A DNA stretch of 64,000 bases from Cordia subcordata (taxonomy: Eukaryota > Streptophyta > Magnoliopsida > Boraginales > Cordiaceae). Below, one piece after another: positions 49,180 to 61,277 of the stretch (within the stretch, counting starts at the first letter, position 1; each line of letters begins with the position of its first letter). Under the pieces are notes generated by a model, which saw nothing but the letters and a program-made list of their open reading frames with translations, was not told where the DNA came from and searched no databases. The translations under genes were made by a program, and so were the position numbers. The stretch covers positions 13,960,501 to 14,024,500 of the forward strand of contig JAPTOF010000010.1 in assembly GCA_028554755.1 (NCBI GenBank). Reading direction: 5' to 3'.

Positions 49180-50210
49180 CTTATTGGGAGAAGAGAAAAA
49201 AAGATAGGTTTTATTCATAGGTTAAGCATTTCTTTTGGGAAGATCCTTATCTCTTTAAGGTGTGTGTGGGTTAGGTGATTCATAGGTGTGTTTCGGAGAG
49301 CGAGTTTGAAAATATTTTAAATATGTGCCATAGTGAGGCGTGTGGAAGTCACTTTGGGGGGAAAGAAAACTATAGTTAAAGTCTTGCAAAGTGGATTCTT
49401 TTGGCCCACACTCTTTAGAAATGCCCAAGAATTTGTAAAAAATGTGTTAGATGTTCAAAATCTGGGCCCATTTTCAGGAGAAATATGATGTCCTTTTCCC
49501 CTATTCTTGTGTGTAAACTTTTTGATGTTTGGGGAACTGATTTCATGGGTCTATTCCCATCTTCCTTTGGGTATCAATACATCTTAGGAGCTGTTGTCCA
49601 TGTGTCCAAGTGGGTTAAGGTAATCCCTACCCAAACCAATGACCACAAGGTTGCGGTCAAGTTCATTGGAGAGCACATCTTTTCTAGGTTTGGGGTGCCA
49701 CAAGTCCTGATTAGTGATGGAGGACAGCACTTTCACCATAAGACAATTAAGGCTTTACTTAGAAAATATTTTGGCACTTATAAGATTGCTACCCCGTATC
49801 ACCCTCAAACGAATAGATAGGTTGAAGTCTCAAATAGGGAAGTCAAGTCCATTTTAGAGAAAACGATTAGGCCTGATAAGAAAGATTGGTCTTGTAGATT
49901 GAGTGGTGCATTACAGGCCTACCGTACTACGTACAAGACCCCCATAGATATGTCTCCATGTAGGTTAGTGCATGGGAAGGCTTGTTATCTACCTGTCGAC
50001 GAGTTAAAGCATAGAGCATATTAGGCTATTAAGGATTTAAATTTTGATTTATTTGCTGCAGAGGAGAAAAAGAAGTTTGACTTAGCTAACTGGAGGAGTT
50101 GAGATATGAGGCGTACAAGAAAGCCAAGCTTTATAAAGAGAGAATGAAGAAAATGCATGATAGGCATATCCTTAGGAAATCTTTGTCTCTTATTAACAAA
50201 GTTTGGTTGT
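49180..50210 (+). pseudogene. Athila integrase, 3' truncated
   Basis: The zinc-binding head is visible as CHSEACGSHFGGKK near 49325. The core is in frame 49485-49820: DVWGTDFMGLFPSSFGYQYI, AVVHVSKWVKVIPTQTND, FSRFGVPQVLISDGGQHF and YHPQTNR. After a stop, LQAYRTTYKTPIDMSPCRLV follows. The first two acidic residues of the D,D35E triad (GTDF and SDGG) are present, and EVSNREVKSILEK supplies the glutamate. It is cut at about 50210, before the C-terminal domain. Confidence 0.88.
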
Positions 50211-50214
50211 TAGC

Positions 50215-51326
50215 TATTTACATGCATGTCTATGTATTTGTATAAATGCCTCAGTGAAGTTACATATGTACATTGAAGTCTATTATGCTATTAACCATTT
50301 CTAAATCATTATATAGACATTTCTACGTGTTTGTGTGATGATTACATGAATTGGGTTATACTTATATACATGTCTATATGTGTGCTTGCATGTCTAATAG
50401 CATAAATAGCTTTTATTGCAAACATATTAGGTGCTATCATATAAATTGGTGTAATCTAAGTATGTCTATGTTTTTAGTAGTAAAATAGACCAGAATATTC
50501 TCGAATTCCATGCCCTAGATGCATATGCCTTGTGCTGAAACATTAATTCCCACTATTGTGATGATGATCAGTGGTGCATAACTAATGGCTAGCCTAGGTC
50601 GAGTTTCCTTTGACTTTAAACCCAGCCAATAGGTTTTCGAGTAGGTTTAGTCGACCTTAGTCACTTAGGAAGCTAGTTAGTTAATCCTAAGGTCCTAGGA
50701 CATAAGGACCACACTGTGGCTCTAGGTAGACAACGCCTAACGACAGACCCACACCAAATCCTAGGGATAGATCAAGGAACTAATTAGTGGACTAAACGCT
50801 AGGCTTAGATCAATCTAAGTCACCTACGATCCTGACTAGCTAGCCCTAATTCCTAAGTAATAAAGACCAAGCCGTAGCTTTTGGAGTCGTTGCCTAGGGA
50901 CAGACATGCACTCAGGCTTAAGGTACCAATTAGGAGGTTAATTAAGAGTCTAGACGAGAGCAACCAAGTATAATCCATCAAGCAACCCTAATGAGAAGTA
51001 GTAATCACCAATTTTCAAGACATAATCACTCTAGTTCCTAAATTTTAACGTTTGAATCCCCTTAGATCACTTGATTCCCCTATTTCACACATACACCGCC
51101 TTTTATTTTTTACCCTTAGGTGAGATTTATTTTTTCGAGCTCCCTTGTATCTAAAAACCAAAAAGATTGTAGTTTAGGGTCCCAACATGTAGTTTCTTAG
51201 GGCGCACATAGCTTTAGACACCACATGGCCTCCCTATGGATTCGACCCCATACTCTCACACACCGTACTACACGCGACCCGTGCGCTTGCGGGCTATTTA
51301 GGCTTGTGTTCTCAAATAGCATATCA
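50215..51326 (+). mobile_element. 5'-truncated Athila-like LTR of another subfamily
   Basis: The 3' 1.1 kb of an LTR, similar in inverted orientation to about 1010-2060 of the solo LTR at 961-2870 (shared CATGTCTATGTRTTT, CTAACTAACTTCCTAGG-type, GACCTAG and TTTAAAGCCAA-type phrases) and ending ATATCA. It is directly followed by a PBS, so it is the 5' LTR of a further element of which nothing but about 50-150 bp of leader remains. Confidence 0.75.
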
Positions 51327-51331
51327 AGTTC

Positions 51332-51370
51332 TTGGCGCCATTGCCAGGGAGGCGCCATTGCCAGGGAGGC
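51332..51370 (+). other. Tandemly duplicated primer binding site
   Basis: The 17-mer GGCGCCATTGCCAGGGA occurs twice head-to-tail at 51334-51350 and 51351-51367, immediately after the LTR end. A single copy is expected. Confidence 0.85.
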
Positions 51371-51640
51371 ACAATTGTTTGGTTTCTCTTTTTTATGTGT
51401 CTTAGCTAGTTACGTGTTATTTATCTTTTCATTTTTTTTATTTTAAATAATAAAAGAAAAAACTAAAAAAAATTGTGATTTGAGAAGAGGTTTGCTTGTG
51501 TCAATTAATCATAAACGATCCTAATGCATCATAGTGGCCACTCGTATCCTCTTATCACCTGAACTTGATCACAGTGCTTGTCGCCTGTGTGGAAGTTGAG
51601 TGCATAAAGGCGTTTGTTATCTGTATGCAAATCCCCCATC
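51371..51640. other. Junction between Athila leader and chromovirus pol
   Basis: T-rich Athila-type leader to about 51430, then AT-rich sequence. No coding recognised until the chromovirus fragment. Confidence 0.4.
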
Positions 51641-54258
51641 TTAAGGTAGAGCTAGATATGACCCCTATAATTATGCATCATTTCATGTATATAGGGATTC
51701 ATATTCTTCTTATTGCAAATTGTGTAGATTTGAGATCTTGTTATCATCAACTAAGAGTAAGAAATAAAGATATTACAAAAATAGCATTTCCCACAGATAT
51801 GATAGTTTGAGTATGTTGTGATGCCATTTAGATTGATGAATTCTCCAGCAGCCTTTATGGATTTGATGAATAGAGTGTTCAAGCCTTATCTTGATTAGTT
51901 TCTGGTGGGGTTTATAGATGACATCTTTATATATTTTAAAAGTCTTGAAGAGCATGAGCAACATTTGAGAATAGTTTTGCAGACTTTCAGAGAACAGCAA
52001 CTATCTACAAAATCCAAATGTGAATTATAGTTAGACAAAGTAGCTTTCTTAGGCCATGCTGTTTCTAAAGATGGTGTCTTAGTTGATCCGCATAAAATTG
52101 AAGCTGTAAAAACTTGGCCGAGACTGACTACTGTTGCTGAGGTATGAAGCCTCTTAAACCCGGCTATTACAGAAAATTTGTTGAAAGGTTTACACGGCTA
52201 GCTTCTTCTCTGATGCAGCTTACCCACGAAAATGTAAAGTTTGAATGTACAAACACATAAAGAAGCTCCTAGGAATTGAAGAATAGATTGATATCAGTGT
52301 CGATACTAGCTCTTCATTCTGGCTTAGAGAGTTTTGCAATATACAGTGATGCCTCTATGAATGGTTTAGGATTTGTATTAATGCAACACAGGCAGGTAAT
52401 TGCTTATGCTTCCAAGTAGTTAAAAAATTTTGAGAAAAAAATATCCCACCCATGATTTGGAGTTGGCAAGCATTATATTTGCACTCAAAATATAGCATCA
52501 CTACCTTTATGGAGCCACTTGTGATGGATATACGGATCATTAAATTACATTTTCACCTAGAAGGATCTTAATCTCAAACAAAGAAGATGGCTAGAGCTTC
52601 TAAAGGACTGTGATTTGAAAATTCATTTTCACCCTGGAAAAGCAAATGTAATAGTAGATGCATTAAATAGAAGGCCACAAGTAATATGGCAGCTTTATTA
52701 GCAGCACAAGTAAAGCTCATAAAAGAATTTGAAAGATTGTAGATTGAGATAGTTCCTTTTGGTGGGAAGGGTTCTTTGGCCCACTTGACTGTCTAGTCTA
52801 CATTACTTGAACAGATTAAGATGATGCAGAAAAATAATGCTTTCTATGAGAAAATTAGAGTTGAGATAAAGAAAGGGAAGCAATCTGAATTTTGCGTACC
52901 GGAGGATGGTATTGTTTAATATAAGGATAGGGTGTGCGTATCAAATGATGCTAATTTGAAGAAAGAAATCTTATTAGAGGCACATGAATCCCCATTCACA
53001 ATACACCGAGGTAGGACAAAGATGTATTAAGATATTCAGCAATACTATTGGTGGAATAACATGAAATGTGATATTGGGGACAGTGTGGCAAAATGCTTAA
53101 CATGTCAAAGGGTGAAGCAAAACACTAGAAGCCCTTAGGATTGCTTCAATCTTTACTGTTTCTAGAATGGAAATAGGATAGTGGGTCGATGGATTTTGTT
53201 ATGGGATTGCCCAGGACCAAGAGTAGGAATAACACAATTTAGGTGATCATCGATACGCTAACAAAGACAACTCATTTCCTACCTATTTGAGTAGATGATA
53301 ATAAAGAAAAATTGGTCGAGCTTTACTTAAATGAAATAATGTGTTTACATGGGGCACCAAAGGAGATTGTATCAAATAAGGAACCCAGGTTCACTTCTAG
53401 ATTCTAGTAGAGCATGTAATAAGCTTTGGGTTCTAAATTAAAATTGAGTACAACATTTCATCCTCAAACAAATAGCCAAACTAAGATAAGCATTCAAATT
53501 TTGGAAGGCTTACTTCGTGCCTGTATTACAGATTGAGGAGGTAATTGGGATTCATGTATGGCTCTGGTTGAATTTGCTTATAACAATAGCTACCAATCTA
53601 GTATCCAGATGGCCCCTTATGAATCTTTATATGGAAGAAAATGTAGAACTCGACTCTATTGGGATTTAGGTGAAAAGAAGATAATAAGGCCACAAATTCT
53701 CGAAGACACTGAGGAGAAAGTTAAACTTACACGGTCCAGGCTTAAGAGAGCACAAGATAGGCAAAAAGGATGGGCTTGCCTTAGGCATAAAGAAGTAGCA
53801 TTTGAAGTTGGAGATTATGCATTCTTTACAGTGTCCACCATAAAGAGTGTAAGCCAATTTGGAAGCTGAGGAAAATTAAGTGCAAGATATATTGGCCGTT
53901 TTGAGATCCTTGAACAGCTTGGAGAATTCGTTTATAAAGTAGCCTTACCTCTGGTTTTAGCAGGGATCCATAATGTATTTCATGTCTTATAATTGAGAAA
54001 GTATGTCCAAGACCCAAATCATGTTTTATAGTATGATCAGATTTCAGTAAGGCAGAATTAGACATATCCAAAGCAATCGGTAGCCATTGTAGATAAAAAA
54101 ATTAGGTATTGTGACATCGTACAATTCTGAATGTAAAGGTAAAGTGGAGGAAATCCCTAGAACTGTGACATCTATCTGGTAGGTGAGATTACCTAGTATT
54201 TTTAGAACAAGACATGATTCATGTGCTCATAGGTAGGAGATGATTCACCATAAAGAGA
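51641..54258 (+). pseudogene. Chromovirus-like (Tekay/Del) gypsy pol remnant
   Basis: Order RT, RNase H, integrase on the plus strand. RT: VDLRSCYHQLRVRNKDITKI at 51727 and GFIDDIFIYF (FIDD box) near 51905. RNase H: IYSDASMNGLGFVLMQHRQ at about 52338 and [20 protein letters not shown] near 52560, ending [16 protein letters not shown]. Integrase: EAHESPFTIHRGRTKMY, CLTCQRVKQ, GSMDFVMGLPRTKSRNNTIW, and frame 53558-53869 with LVEFAYNNSYQSSIQMAPYE and SLYGRKCRTRLYWDLGE. Near 54135 VKVKWRKS may be the chromodomain start. Gag, protease and the RT fingers are missing, and stops are frequent. Confidence 0.88.
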
Positions 54259-54983
54259 TGTGAGGCCACAGGTGGCCATCGTGTACCCTTGTCAGAGAGT
54301 GATAATTCACCGTGAGAAGAAGAGGCCAACATGGGGCTATACTTATCATGTTTGTGAATGACGTGGAAGCACCTTATGTATCATGACTCCAGGGGATATT
54401 TTATGAGATATTGTGAAATATAGTTGTGTGAAGGTCATGAATTCTGTGTTGGAATGAATGGTTGTGAACTTGAGATGTCCTTTGCACGTGGGTGTTGGTT
54501 TAAGCTATGGCTTATGTACTCTATTCGAATTTTATCTTTCTATATATTTATGTGTGTAGTATGGGGTTAGTCTTTTTTTTCCTTATTCCACGACTACCTT
54601 GAGTCTAACTCTGGGTTTCCTTCTTACTGAGCTTGCTTTGCTCATGCCTTATTTTACCTTGTGGAGAGTGGTGGGCCAAAACAACAAGGAGAGGACAAGT
54701 CATAGGACTCATGTCACTTCCATTTTGTTGGGCTCTTGCATAGTTTTGCCTAGGATGTCTAATGTAATATCACTGATACTTTTACTAGATTGATGTAATT
54801 TTCTGCCATGGCAACTGTAAATAGTAACCTAATATCTTGTAAATAAACATCTTGATGATATATAGAGCTCTAAGTTATCTTTGTTTATATACATTTTGGT
54901 GTTTAGGTATCTTTGGTTACCTTGCAGGCTTAGGCCTGCGGTGTATCACACCTGGTGTTGGTTGTGTATTTAGGAGCGTGACA
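54259..54983 (+). mobile_element. Possible 3' LTR of the chromovirus remnant
   Basis: After the pol end a purine-rich AAAGAGA precedes TGTGAGGCCACAGG at 54259. The block ends GGAGCGTGACA at 54983. TGTGA.../...TGACA termini are usual for Tekay/Del LTRs, and a length of ~725 bp is plausible. No second copy is present to confirm it; the short frame at 54599-54793 within it is not a gene. Confidence 0.45.
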
Positions 54984-55378
54984 TAATTAAGTAGAATATA
55001 GATTTTTATTGTTTTTAAATTTTTGTGCATTTTTTATTATTTCTAAATATCTATAAAAATTAATTTTAGCTCTTTTTTATTCTTATTTTTATATTTTTAA
55101 TTAGGATATGATGCATAAATAAATTAAATTAATGAGTTTTTTGGGACTTTATCACTTTAAACTCATTAAAAAGAACTATATAGGTGGTGCATAAATATAA
55201 CTAAATATCTTGTAACTCTATTACAACGATGAAGTTAGAAAGTGGTGCATAAATGTAATTAAACACTATAATATATAAATTTACAACAACGTAATAATAT
55301 TAAAAATATAATTTATAATGGCTTGGCAAATAGATGGGTGCTGATGTAGCGTCCTTCTTTGAGCTCTTTTGGATTTAA

Positions 55379-55418
<40 letters not shown>

Positions 55419-57341
55419 TGGGAAACTTTTCTCATGCAATTAAAGTATAAAATCCAATATTAAATGAAAAGGTAAAATAGAAAACAATTTTTATTTGTCA
55501 GATGTGAAAACCCAGATTGGGTTCATGTGAAACAAAAAAAATTTATGTAGATGATAAAACCCATAATTGATTCAAATATAAGGTTGTTAAGATACGTGCA
55601 CAGCATTCGAATCTTGGGACGAACCCAAGCATTGAAATGAAATAAAAAAATAAAATCAAGAATATCATTCGGATACTAAAACCCAGAATCGAAACATAAA
55701 AATGAAATATATTTTATTGTAAGAAAAACATATACAGCATGACACGAGATCAAAAATTAGCAACACTAACCAAAAATTAAGGTTAAAAAAACAAAAGATG
55801 GAAGTTGGCACCTGATGTGCCAAATTAAGATAAATTGTGAAGCTTAGTAATGAATATATAGCAAAATTAATTTAAAAAAAAAAAAAAAAAGAAGCAGCTC
55901 ATGCGATTTTATGATGAAATAGTTAAGGTTTGTGCATATTAGGCATTACCTGTATGTTGGCTAGATTGAACATGGAAGCATATGAATTGGGCAGCATAAA
56001 CTAGGCCCAAGATGGTATATTTTATATCAGCCCATACAAAGGAAAAAAAAAATTTAACTAAAAAAATGTTTTAGGCATTATGGGCTAATATTCAATAATG
56101 TAAAATGGGCTTCATGGGTCGTAGTGTATTATTTATACTGAAAGTATTTGAATAATGAATCAAAGTTTACGGCATACTTTATCAATCAAGTCTGGACGCA
56201 ATGCAGTGTGAAGATTTGTGAATAATGGTAACCCAAATAAGATTATAGCCCAATTATGCTATTAAACTAATGAAAATATTTTTCTTAATTTATATTATAA
56301 GATTATGGTTTAACCAATGATTACAGACCATAAATGGTTTATAACTGAAGGGGATATGTTGGACTGTCCATAAGAAATGGAAGTGAATGTTTTGTTCACA
56401 CAAATATGCCCAAAGCTAATTATGATATTAAGTTAACGATCTATCTCAGATTAATTTCTATGTTAATATTTATTTTTATTAATTCAAAAAAATGTTGATA
56501 ATAAAATAATTTTACGATAGATGTATATTATCCAGATTTAGAGAATGAACAATCAAAACTATTAAGGAAAAAAAAATGTTGGGTACGGTGTAAATTGCAT
56601 TATTAAAGGCTATGTGATAAATTATGAAGGTATTTGAGTTTTCTGTTGATTTTAAATGTTATAAGGACCTAGGAAGAAAATAAAAAACAATTGAGGGACC
56701 TGTTTGGTGTAACCCCTAGAAACAAACCAATTGAACGCATTTTTCCTTTTTTACCTGATTGACAATTAATTTTCATAAATTTTCAGGATTAATTTTGGAA
56801 TTAAAAATTAGATTGTCAATCTGCCAAATTTCATTGTTTAATTTCCTTTTTGTTTTTACGAAAATCTATCAAATTTGACATTTACCATAAATTGGGTCAG
56901 TTCATATAAAATCAAAAAATTGCGAATGATGGATAGGCAATGTCTACAATATATTATAAATTAAAAATTAGATTATGACATTTCGTTTGCAAGTATCATC
57001 AATAAAGTAAATTTACAATAATAGTGATAAAATCAACAGTTAGAATTAGATGAAGAATTTATTTTTTTTTTTGGGCGAAAGAATTAGAAATTTCATTAAC
57101 TAAACAGAGGGATAACTGAATTAGCCAATTCCTTTTCTTCCCGCATCAGAGCCCATTAGATCATAAAGTCAACATGAAATAAACCAAACACGACATAGTC
57201 AGTTCCAAATAACTAACAAAACCAAGAAAAGCAATTCATAAACAATACATAAAAGCATAAGATGATGGGAAAACTACGCAGATATTTAACTAAGCAACGT
57301 TGTCTTCAATTCTAAAGCTCATTTATCCGACAAAGACTCCT
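54984..57341. other. AT-rich intergenic region, no gene seen
   Basis: It contains a diverged repeated phrase GGTGGTGCATAAATATAACTAA / AAGTGGTGCATAAATGTAATTAA at about 55185 and 55245, a (TA)n run at 55378-55415 and an A tract at 55871-55891. A T10 run followed by GGGCGAAAGAATTAGAAATT at about 57061 could be the antisense tail of a LINE or SINE, but no body was recognised. Confidence 0.45.
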
Positions 57342-59529
57342 TCAGCTTGACTGGTTTAAACTCTTACTTTTCCTTGTACGTTTAGTTGTAGAAAGCGTGG
57401 TGGAGCAATTTGCTGCTGTGGAAATAGACATTGAAAAAGTCCTTTTCATTGGTGTCGAACAGTTTGATGAACAAAAGTCAACTTCATTACCACCCGTTAA
57501 TGAAAGTGAATCCTGTAATAATAAAAATTATTAAATTTATTAAAAAATCCACGATGGGAGACCATTTAAGCAATTTAGAAAAAAAAAACCATGTATATAC
57601 AGCTGTTTGAATAGCATGTTTATAGCCGATCTTAAACCATCCATTGAGTCATTATCTTTTTCAACAAATCAACCACTTCACCATTCAACTATAAGTTGGA
57701 AGAACATAAGTATACGTACATAGGTATTGAATAGGAAATAATAATAATTGAACAACATAAGACATATTACCTTCATCGTTCCATCAATGCAAGACCCAAT
57801 TAACTGTTCATTATCAGTTAGATTGATAACAGTATAAGTGGAGTTATGACGATCTATATTGTATCCACTAGCATGAACTTGGAACAAAATCTTTCTGTCA
57901 ACAAATATTTCAAGTTCATTGGGAAAGGAGTCCTCATCACAATCCTAATCAGTCAGAAAGAGCACATTTGTTTTAAAAAAATGCAAACCATATATCAAAA
58001 AGGGTTTAAACATTACAAAATCTATATATGAATAAATTAAACTAATTTTTCTTAACTTATCCGTAAGTTGAGAAGCAGAATACTTAATAAACTTTACAGT
58101 GGATTTATCAAAAAGAATCAAAGGAGCACTGCCTATGTCATCCAACACCAATAACTGAACTCTAAACCTACACTCATCAACAGTTATGAAATTAGAGCTA
58201 ATGATACTATTATGAGGGCGTAGTACACAATGTGATTAACATGTAACTAAGTCATACCTCAGCATTACATCTTGAATGGCAAATTTACATTTGTCACACA
58301 AAAACCTACCACTTTGGGGTAAAACCTTTTTCGTGCACCTCGTGCACGAAATGTACAACCAGCCATTATCAGTTTGTATGGTCAAGACGTCAACCATAAT
58401 GATGTAAGTGCCCTCTTACACCAAATCAAATGAACTACATATGTCTAAAAGAAGGATTAAACATGGATAATAAGTTTAGAATGAAAACTTTACCTTCTTA
58501 AGTGATCTTAACTCACCAAGAATCTTAAACATGCTCGGGGACAAAAACACATCATCAAAGGTAATGGAATGTGATGATGACATATGGCTGATCCTCTGGG
58601 ACGACAACTTTTCTTTCAATTTCAAACTGAATGTCAAATACCAATGATCAAAAATGCAATTTTATCAAATAAATGAAACAATTTCATAAAAGGAGCATAT
58701 ATACCTATTTTTAAAATCAACAGTAGCTTGAATATTAGGGTTGAAAAAGATTTTAGAAGTATTGAAAGCATTGGTGACATTAACATTTCCTACAATACAA
58801 ACCCAAGTAGTAGTGTGTCAATATAAAGGTTGTAGGATAAACAATAAATGTTTAATACGAAAGCAAGAAAAAGTAGAACACTAATCATGATAAATCTTCA
58901 ACTTTGCCATAAGAATAACCATAATTATAGGGCCAGATTCAAGATTTCTCAAATAAGAATATACTTGTTTGGCATACCGTTCCCATAAAGTACAGTTTAC
59001 CCTTAATTCCCTGCATGAATAATAAGGAAAACCGATCGTTTCAACATAGAAAGTGAAAAATAGTATGAATAGGTGGATTACAAGAAAATTTTCAAAAATG
59101 ATAAGCAAATGTTATTACTTGTTATCTTGTAGCTCCAAATCAATCTTTGTTGTAGGACTTCCATTATAGTCAACTCAACAACATCTCCAACTCTAACCAA
59201 TTCCCCAACAACATCCTCAAAGAATAAAATAAAAGTTAATACTGAGATAATCTAAAAGTTAATAATCAAATAAGATAATATATATTAAAAAAATGAAAGC
59301 ATAACTAACCTATACTGTAACAATTATTGACACCAGCATGCAATATGTCTTCAATTGAAACAAAGTTGTAATAGCTTAATGGCAATGTAGGTGCAGTAGC
59401 AAGTTTCACAGATATGTAATTATTAAAACAAATCCATTGAAGATATTGTGTAATTCTAAAGCTACCATTATTATTATAAAGTCCAAAATTACACAACAAA
59501 ATAACAATTTTCTTGTAGAGGATTTTTTT

Positions 59530-60740
59530 TATTTCTACCCCTTCTTTTTCAGATTCCTATAAAAAATACCGTAGTTTCAAATTACCCTTTTTAGAGTTTG
59601 AAATACCAAAACGGTATTTTGAATACTGAAATTTGAGTTTTATTTTGAATTTTAAATTTGCTGCAACAAAAATACCTCGAAAGTCAAATTCGATTTTACA
59701 AATACCAAAAACAGTATTTCAAATACCTACCATTTCCAACAACAGCTTTACACGTTGGACAAGAGGAGCTTGTTCTCCCATGTGTGAGGTGAGATAAGCC
59801 TGAAGTTTTAGGTGTCTACCAGAGAAGGAGTAATAGGGCACTGCATTATCCCGCCTCGCAGGGGTGTCGGCAGAGTTGGGGTAGGGTTTTTGCAAGAAAA
59901 CTCTTATATGGGGCGCGGAGGGGTTTTTTTCTTCTCCCCTAGTACTAAGGTGGGCCGGGGTCGGGGTTTATTAACCTCGCGTCGCTATACATATTATGTA
60001 TTTTTTTTTACATATTTCTATATTTTGTTATAAATGATATACTAAAAGCCCATCTACACACATATATAAAGCCTGATAAAAACCCTACCACAGCAAACTT
60101 CAACTTTTCCTCTCCTTCACCCTAATGGAAGACATTTTTCAATTTTGGTCGAGGAACCGAAAGCATGGGAAGTAAAGCTTATCATTCCAAACTAATATCC
60201 ACGCTAAGATGGGTGATCTTCTAGGTATTAGATATCCTTGAGGCCTCCATTACCCTAATGGCCTTGACCAAAAAAAGAAGTGGTCATTGATGGTGGCAAC
60301 ATAGCTGTTTTTGGGATGTCATCTTCGAAGAAGAACAAAAGGCTATAGCAGCAAGGAGCGAGCATGGTGGTCATTAATAACCTTGACGAAAAAAAGGAGG
60401 TCAATATTAAAAGCAGCAACATGGTTGTTTCTAGGACAAGACAATGTAGCATCAGCAAGGAGCGAGCAGTCACTAATGGCCTTAAGGGGAAAAAAAAAAA
60501 AGAAGGGGTCATTAATGGTGCAGTTGAGGCAAGAGAACATGCCAGTGGAAACGGTATTTCAAATATCGTTTTTGGTATTTGAACAACCAAATTCGAATTT
60601 TGAAATATTTTTGTGGCAACAAATTTAAAATTGAAAATAAAATTCAAATTTTCGTATTTCAAACACTGAAAAGTGTAATTTTGAAAACACTTTTCAAATT
60701 ATGGTATTTTTATAGGAATTTGAAAAGGAGGGCAAAAATA
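59530..60740. mobile_element. Foldback TIR transposon inserted in the RPA-like gene
   Basis: About 200 bp at each end are imperfect inverted repeats. Left: TATTTCTACCCCTTCTTTTT, AGATTCCTATAAAAAATACC, GAGTTTGAAATACC, TTTTAAATTTGCTGCAACAA, AATACCAAAAACAGTATTTC. The complement of the right end: TATTTTTGCCCTCCTTTTCA, AATTCCTATAAAAATACC, CAGTGTTTGAAATAC, TTTTAAATTTGTTGCCACAA, AATACCAAAAACGATATTTG. The 0.8 kb interior holds a GC-rich stretch (59820-59990) and a diverged ~110-bp tandem repeat (60262-60490), but no transposase. Long TIRs suggest Mutator-like. No clear 9-bp target duplication (weakly similar flanks only). Confidence 0.75.
60262..60500. repeat. Diverged tandem repeat inside the TIR element, ~110-bp unit
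   Basis: Phrases GGCCTTGACCAAAAAAAGAA / AACCTTGACGAAAAAAAGGA, GGCAACATAGCTGTTTTTGG / AGCAACATGGTTGTTTCTAG and AGCAAGGAGCGAGCA recur in the same order about 110 bp apart, with the start of a third unit (GGCCTTAAGGGG) at 60477. Confidence 0.75.
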
Positions 60741-61277
60741 AGAAAGATCATCACGAATCTTGTTTTGGAACTTGGGAAGAAGTGTCTTTTGAATGGAAGC
60801 TTGAATTGTATCATCCTATATAGGAATAATAAAGAAAGGAAATATCAATAAGATACTTTGATACACATACCCCAAATAGCAAGTGTATATAAAGAACTAA
60901 AAGTAAAGTACTTACGTGTTCATCTAACAAAAACAAATCGATGCCAGTGATCTCTTTGATTTTGGTGATAAACCACACTCAAACAGCCTAATGGTACATT
61001 TCTCTTCATGGTGTAAGATCAACAAGGTAATTCACAGCATGTGTCATCTAATTGGAAAATCTTGGAAAGCATGGTAAAGTAGTTTAAAAAAAATTCAAAA
61101 ACATAAATTTAGAATCACAATATCAAAGCATTTTCAACTGCAAGGACAGCAATGTATTATCAAGCACGTAAATGAATATGCCAAAAGTAATATAATAATC
61201 ATAATATGACCTTCTCAGTTGAATATGCCAAAAGTAAATGAATTAAAAGACCACAAAGATGAATTTCGTCCCAAAGG

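Larger units (their letters stand above)
33370..50214 (+). mobile_element. Athila-type Ty3/gypsy retrotransposon with nested copia
   Basis: On the plus strand: 5' LTR 33370-35287, PBS, gag, (copia-type insertion 36418-45599), rest of gag, protease, RT, RNase H and integrase to about 50210. Integrase follows RNase H, as in gypsy. The gag and PBS types fit the Athila lineage. All domains have stops. Its 3' end is missing: at about 50214 integrase sequence passes into an LTR fragment of another subfamily. Internal length without the nested element is about 5.7 kb. Confidence 0.88.
57342..61030 (-). pseudogene. RPA70-like OB-fold (replication protein A) pseudogene
   Basis: Minus-strand exons inferred from homology and splice sites: about 61030-60916, 60815-60741, 59529-59310, 59215-59119, about 59011-58885, 58789-58705, 58626-58494, 58412-58258, 58197-58057, 57944-57781 and 57512-57342 (stop). 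Successive OB-fold parts: CTIRLFECGLSPK then ITGIDLFLLDEH; TIQASIQKTLLPKFQNKI; CNFGLYNNNGSFRIT; ELRVNCTLWERYAKQVYSYL; NVTNAFNTSKIFFNPNI. The zinc ribbon is WLYISCTRCTKKV then GRFLCDKC, followed by LDDIGSAPLILFDKSTVKF. In RPA70 this region binds single-stranded DNA and the trimer core. Damage: a TIR transposon at 59530-60740 inside an exon, a frameshift near 60940 (SPK to KEITGI), another near 59180, and a changed donor near 58885. The last two exons are open. Plant Helitrons also carry RPA-like frames, so a Helitron origin is possible. Confidence 0.75.

Noticed and set aside
54110..54983. LTR starting at TGTGACATCG (54110)
   Set aside because: Sequence after 54110 still resembles the chromodomain start (VKVKWRKS), so the later TGTGAGGCC at 54259 fits better as the LTR start.
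57061..57120. Antisense LINE/SINE tail
   Set aside because: Only a T run and a weakly familiar phrase; no body or target duplication.
60255..60662. 135-codon minus-strand and 105-codon plus-strand frames in the TIR element
   Set aside because: They overlap each other, follow the internal tandem repeat and show no domain.
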